Of a stretch of DNA of 64,000 nt, positions 61,131 to 64,000 are shown piece by piece (position 1 is the stretch's first letter; every line of letters begins with the position of its first letter). The stretch is taken from positions 268,137-332,136 of the forward strand of contig SJOL01008912.1 of the NCBI GenBank assembly GCA_004794785.1. Direction: 5' to 3'. A program made the position numbers and the translations under genes. This DNA is from Opisthorchis felineus (lineage: Eukaryota > Platyhelminthes > Trematoda > Opisthorchiida > Opisthorchiidae). The notes beneath the pieces were generated by a model, which was not told the origin of the DNA, did no database searches, and saw only the letters and a program-made list of their open reading frames with translations.

Positions 61131-64000
61131 CGGCTTAGTGACGAATTCCTATAATGCAGCGGCGACTTAATCGGTCGTGATTCTGACGACTGAAGATTGC
61201 GGCTTTGCATCAGAATTAGTCGTTCTCAGTTTGGAATATTTGAATAGTTCTTGGTATAGTCGTTGTTGTCACATGATTGCTTCAAAATAGCCTGATGATA
61301 GCGTCGCTGTGGTTTTAAAATGTAATTTTGTAGCTAGACTTAGGGCTTTTGGTGGTTAAAACCGTTTGGATTAAAACAAACACCAACTAGAATGCAGCAA
61401 AAGGATAACCGAAATGGCAAAGCTCATATGTGTTCAGTCCTATGATGCAACAATATTGATGTGTGCGCCTAATCTCAGCTCGTTTGCCAATCTTACAGTA
61501 TTGCTTGTAGGATGCAGATAATCCTTGATGTGGCCTGAAGAACTGCTGCTGCTCAAACCTTTGGTCGTCTCATATTTCCGCTTTTCCAAGCCTATGGTTT
61601 AGGTTGCCGTGTGTTTTGTAAGTTGTTTGTCGGTATTTCCTCTGGCATGCAACGTATCATCCTCAGGTTTAAGTGCTTCACCTCTGGTAGAATCGTCTTG
61701 TTAACTTGTGCATTCTGGTAGGTTAAGCATGCAACAGTGTTACAATTGACCTTATTTGACCACCGTTGCACAGGATACACCGATTATTGGCTGGCACAAT
61801 CTAGCTTTGTTCCACTCGGGTGGTTCTTATTAGTGGCTCGGGCCTCTTGGCCATCCTAAATAAAATTGACGGTTTTCATCTTTTCAGTTGTCGACACTTG
61901 GCTTGACACTTATGAGGAATGATTGGACATGTATTTTAATTGGTCAGGTTCACACTAGCTAAAAGACGCTCAGATTGTTACACATTCGGTCCAGCATAAA
62001 CCACATCCGTTCGCAGCCGTATATCAGTGTAGTTCGATGGAAAACACAAATCCGGTAATAGGAGCCAGCTTACAATTAATTCTAGGTAGTTACTGGGTTT
62101 AGTAAATTTATATTCCTATCACTGTCGCTCAAAAAGTGCTCTTCCCTGTGTGGCGCATATATTCCCGTTATTTCATACTAGAGCAGGGGGCACAGGGATG
62201 GGGTCTTGCCCCATCACCGATGCGGCATGACAGGAGAGGGAGTAATGGCGCAAATGACTGTTTGTGGTACCATACAACTTGGGGCTTCTGATCAGATATT
62301 TAGTTGAACGACACAAATAGGACAGTCACTAGCTTCTAGTTCAGTATGTTGGACAAGCTAAGTTTATGCGTATAAGTATACGTATAGGTGCATAAGATCA
62401 GATCTGACAATTCAGATTCACGAGCGTTGGCGGAATGGCGGCACGGTGTTTGGGATTAAAACCTCTGCGTGTCAGTGCAGTGCTGATTTGCTATACTCTC
62501 TTCGTCCCTTGATGTGGACTTACAAGGATGATTGCGCGAGCATAGTAGGAGAACTGCTCAACTGAAAATGATGCAAAGGTAAGATATATTCCATGAGCGA
62601 AATGTTGACCGGTTTTCCGGCTGACAATTTACTAGGTGAAAACACAAACAATTAACTCCGGGTTCTTTCTCAGTAGATATAACCACTTTTGGAACGTAGT
62701 ATTGATATTTTGTGAGAATTCTTTCGGCACCTGCAAAAATCCCTGTTCAGAATTAACCGTCGTGTATTGTGGGAGAGGACGTGAAAGTGCCAAAACGTAA
62801 AGCTCAGATACCTTCAAGGAATTGAATTCCTCAGTGGCAGTCTTTGGTCTAACTTGTTTTTACTAAATCGACATTTCGTCCAAAATCTCGGGGTTAAACC
62901 TGATCATCATTATTATCATCATTATCACCACCACCACACAAGATGAGAGAAATGGTGCTTCACTGCCGAGAAACCTCTCATTTTATTTGAATGAAGCCGT
63001 ATAATCGGAAGAATATAGAAATAGGGCAGCAAGAGAAGCCAAAACCTCACTTTCAACAAATATTGCAGGTGCCTACACCTCAAACGCTCAGCTAGACAAT
63101 CTGGGAAGAAACGGATAATGTTGGTGCCACTGATATCGGTTAGCTTCCATATCGTTTAGTGTCTCCAGCCAGGCAAAGGAATGGTCACACAAATTCCAAT
63201 CTAGTGGGTGAACAAGACGGATCAGTACCCAAACTTTTCGTAACAGTCCTGATTTCATTCTTTCTTGTCAAAATCTCTCCACCTCCAGGTTTCCTTCACT
63301 GTGAATTAGACACGGAAAATACTGCTGTTCTTGGCAGGCGGTAACTCGGCATGAGTAACATATGACCTAGTCATTTTCCTTGAATGTGGTACCCTATGTT
63401 TCACCTAAAACCCGTATTCTGATCAAATCATTCCGGATTCTTTGGTCCGTTGGTTAAACCTCTGTTTTTACACCTTCTTAACCTATTCGGACAACCAGCT
63501 GATTACTTGTGAGTAGCCCCAATGTTACAACCCATTAGTCAAAATCCTTGTGGATAAATTAGAAAGTATTTGAAATCTTGCCAGATGTCCAAACTAAAAA
63601 TTTTGGCCGATCCAAAGAATTTAGTAGCACGAATGTGTCTGGACGAATGCGTGATGAGTTAGGACACAAATTTAAAGCTACTAAGTTGGTAGTCATATGT
63701 TGAATCCATTTAAGCACATCCAATGAATTCCAGTTAGTTCTAATTCGTTAGAATTCTGCGTTGACAGAATTCCTGTCCGCGTTACCGAGCAGTGTTAATC
63801 AAGCTTTAGGCTCGTAAACGTTTAGGAGAAAGCTACCGAACCATATGATTTGTAAAGTAGGTTGACTTTAGGATCCTGAGTTTATCACTCGGTTCTCCTG
63901 GACAAACAGAAGCGTGGCTGTTATTAGGAGGGAGGATGAGCTTGTGAGCTCTTCCCGCAGCATTCCATAACCCTGGATCCTCATGACAGCTAGTTATATA
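61131..64000. other. No gene recognised; one microsatellite
   Basis: Short frames only, including 63159-63344 on the plus strand. No retroelement or gene motif was recognised to the end of the window. Confidence 0.35.
62904..62938. repeat. ATC/ATT trinucleotide microsatellite
   Basis: About 35 bases of TCA, TTA and CAC triplets in register, starting TCATCATTATTATC and ending CACCACCACCAC. A trinucleotide tract is sometimes the tail of a LINE, but no element body was recognised next to it. Confidence 0.8.

Noticed and set aside
1..64000. Looked for CRISPR arrays, tRNA or rRNA genes, bacterial operons and spliced-leader sequences
   Set aside because: No regularly spaced repeats, no tRNA-like fold with a TTCRA box, no Shine-Dalgarno-led tandem genes and no recognised spliced-leader core were seen. 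A tRNAscan or Infernal run would be needed to exclude small RNAs fully.

Overview
This looks like animal nuclear DNA. It is about 40% G+C by eye and has almost no long open frames. Introns with GT-AG borders, AT microsatellites and decayed retroelements are scattered through it. It has no operons, ribosome binding sites or CRISPR arrays, and I saw no tRNA. Retroelement debris, a short-exon lipid-binding gene and a LINE-type tail with an ATT-rich end would fit a parasitic flatworm (fluke or tapeworm). That assignment is an inference and was not tested by search.

The one gene I can reconstruct with confidence is on the minus strand at 32232-34530. Four exons splice in phase to a 148-residue secreted NPC2/ML-domain protein. 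Its six cysteines (28, 42, 47, 92, 99, 140) lie almost exactly where human NPC2 has its three disulfide bonds. Downstream on the same strand are two exon-like frames (31294-31575 and 29595-29822). They share an LP..Y..C / V.C.T.VKF pattern and are probably paralogues, with a weak resemblance to the integrin alpha thigh domain. Upstream of the gene is a tandem duplication of about 0.7 kb (34670-35815). Next to that is one arm of a larger diverged duplication (35890-37350) whose partner is at 14640-16250.

The rest is mostly intergenic or intronic sequence with mobile-element remains. Three fragments of what looks like one Ty3/gypsy family lie at 18700-19440 (+), 53580-54240 (-) and 56960-57750 (+). 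The two plus-strand copies keep the integrase GPF motif, a polypurine tract and an LTR start. A probable non-LTR retrotransposon 3' end lies at 25320-25950. A near-perfect 91-bp head-to-head inverted repeat lies at 9323-9524, with a diverged relative at 61050-61130. Another dispersed repeat is at 7650-8075 and 28875-29330.

Other exon-like frames with plausible splice borders are listed at low confidence. In 64 kb, sites of this quality with one open frame occur often by chance. Boundaries of diverged repeats were judged by eye and may be off by tens of bases.
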